From assembly GCA_947176475.1 (NCBI GenBank), contig CAMWQX010000074.1:1-6247 (forward strand): DNA of 6,247 nucleotides. The letters are read 5' to 3'. Position numbers and translations under genes: made by a program. The notes beneath the pieces are model-generated. The model was not told the origin of the DNA, did not search any database, and saw only the letters and a list, made by a program, of their open reading frames with translations. This document shows, piece after piece, positions 5,733 through 6,247 of the stretch. The first letter of the stretch is position 1, and each line of letters opens with the position of its first letter. Origin of the DNA: an uncultured Bacillota bacterium (GTDB lineage Bacteria; Bacillota_I; Bacilli_A; RF39; UBA660).

Positions 5733-6247
5733 ATTTATTAAGTTCTGAAATCATTGTATCATAATGACTATTAATACGTCTTGATGTATCTATACCTAAC
5801 TTAGAGGCATAATCAAGTAAAATACTCTCGTAATCCTTATCGTCATTTTCATCGATTAATAATTCAAGTTCAATGAAATAACCTAATCTTTCAACTTCAT
5901 CCATGCAGATGTTAACATCTTCGTATTTCGAATACCTTCGTATTTTATTAACAGACACCCATTCTTTATATCCTAAGGTTTTTAAGAAATTATTAGCAAG
6001 ATCATAGTCACTTACTTCAAATTCGATTTCTTCTGATTCCATCTTTTTAGCACTTTGTTTTTTTAAGTTCATTTCAATCTTGTCATTAACTTTTCTGACT
6101 CTTAACCATAAAGATCCTTCTTTACTTTCCGTATCAGAAAGGTCACTTACATAAATAGTATCTGATTGATGATACTCTTCACTTAACTCTTCATTTTTGT
6201 TTTCAAGAATTCTTCTTATAAGGCATGCATGTACACTGGGCCCACTT
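5731..6247 (-). CDS. CYTH-domain protein (CyaB-like), N-terminus cut by the right edge
   Basis: The frame is open from the right edge (first full codon at 6244-6246) to TAA 5731-5733, giving 171 visible residues. An internal ATG at 6070-6072 is not the start, because conserved domain sequence precedes it. The order fits the CYTH (CyaB/thiamine triphosphatase) tunnel fold: EEYHQSDTIYV, then WLRVRKVNDK, then EIEFEVSDYDLANNFLKTLG, then NKIRRYSKYED, NICMDEVERLG and FIELELL. The alternating basic and acidic residues line the triphosphate- and metal-binding tunnel in this superfamily. The N-terminal ExExK signature lies beyond the window. Members hydrolyse or cyclise triphosphate substrates, and which reaction applies here cannot be told. 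The gene ends in its own terminator. The outermost residues (SGPSVHAC) look unlike the family and may be unreliable. Confidence 0.82.
   Translation of the reverse strand, partial: SGPSVHACLIRRILENKNEELSEEYHQSDTIYVSDLSDTESKEGSLWLRVRKVNDKIEMNLKKQSAKKMESEEIEFEVSDYDLANNFLKTLGYKEWVSVNKIRRYSKYEDVNICMDEVERLGYFIELELLIDENDDKDYESILLDYASKLGIDTSRRINSHYDTMISELNK

Noticed and set aside
1..6247. UGA-as-Trp genetic code, suggested by the Mollicutes-like AT-richness
   Set aside because: The Trp codons I checked are TGG, no gene needs UGA decoding, and all stops are TAA; the standard bacterial code suffices.
1..6247. CRISPR arrays, tRNA or rRNA genes, transposases, phage or defence cassettes
   Set aside because: No regularly spaced repeats, cloverleaf or rRNA-like stretches or transposase motifs were seen, and the identifiable genes do not form a known defence system.

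Overview
The window is AT-rich, and every gene I can support is encoded on the minus strand, so transcription runs from high to low coordinates. Strong AGGAGG-type ribosome binding sites, TATAAT-type -10 boxes, compact transcription units and intrinsic terminators with short U-runs point to a low-GC Gram-positive lineage: Bacillota, or a Mollicutes-related group. Every stop is TAA and every Trp codon I checked is TGG, so nothing suggests the UGA=Trp code. The lineage is an inference from composition and style, not from a marker gene.

Layout in the direction of transcription: (1) the 3' part of a CYTH-domain (CyaB-like) protein enters from the right edge and ends at a terminator (about 5709-5732). 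(2) A new promoter drives a complete single-chain ABC exporter (5661-3931), translationally coupled to a small three-helix membrane protein (3929-3597). (3) A promoter near 3582-3590, a 13-bp terminator-like hairpin abutting the ribosome binding site, and a stand-alone 5'-3' exonuclease (3490-2651). (4) A promoter at 2621-2649, a 23-codon small ORF (2572-2501), a hairpin that hides the next ribosome binding site, the DUF2000-family gene (2450-2022), then a terminator (1989-2017). (5) A class I SAM-dependent methyltransferase (1938-1189). (6) A YgjV-family membrane protein (1121-591), followed 17 bases later by an unrecognised gene (573 to the left edge) interrupted by an in-frame TAA.

Most genes look like ordinary housekeeping or accessory functions, and the set forms no obvious pathway. 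The most interesting structure is regulatory. The small ORF ahead of the DUF2000 gene has a near-ideal ribosome binding site. The base after its stop codon begins the first arm of a 12-bp hairpin whose second arm contains the whole Shine-Dalgarno sequence of the DUF2000 gene. That is the geometry expected of a leader peptide or of obligate translational coupling. The exonuclease leader may likewise be an attenuator. Other points worth checking are the premature stop in the left-edge gene, the TTG/ATG start choice in the gene after the ABC exporter, and a G+C-rich palindrome cluster at the extreme right edge that may be a sequence-end artefact.
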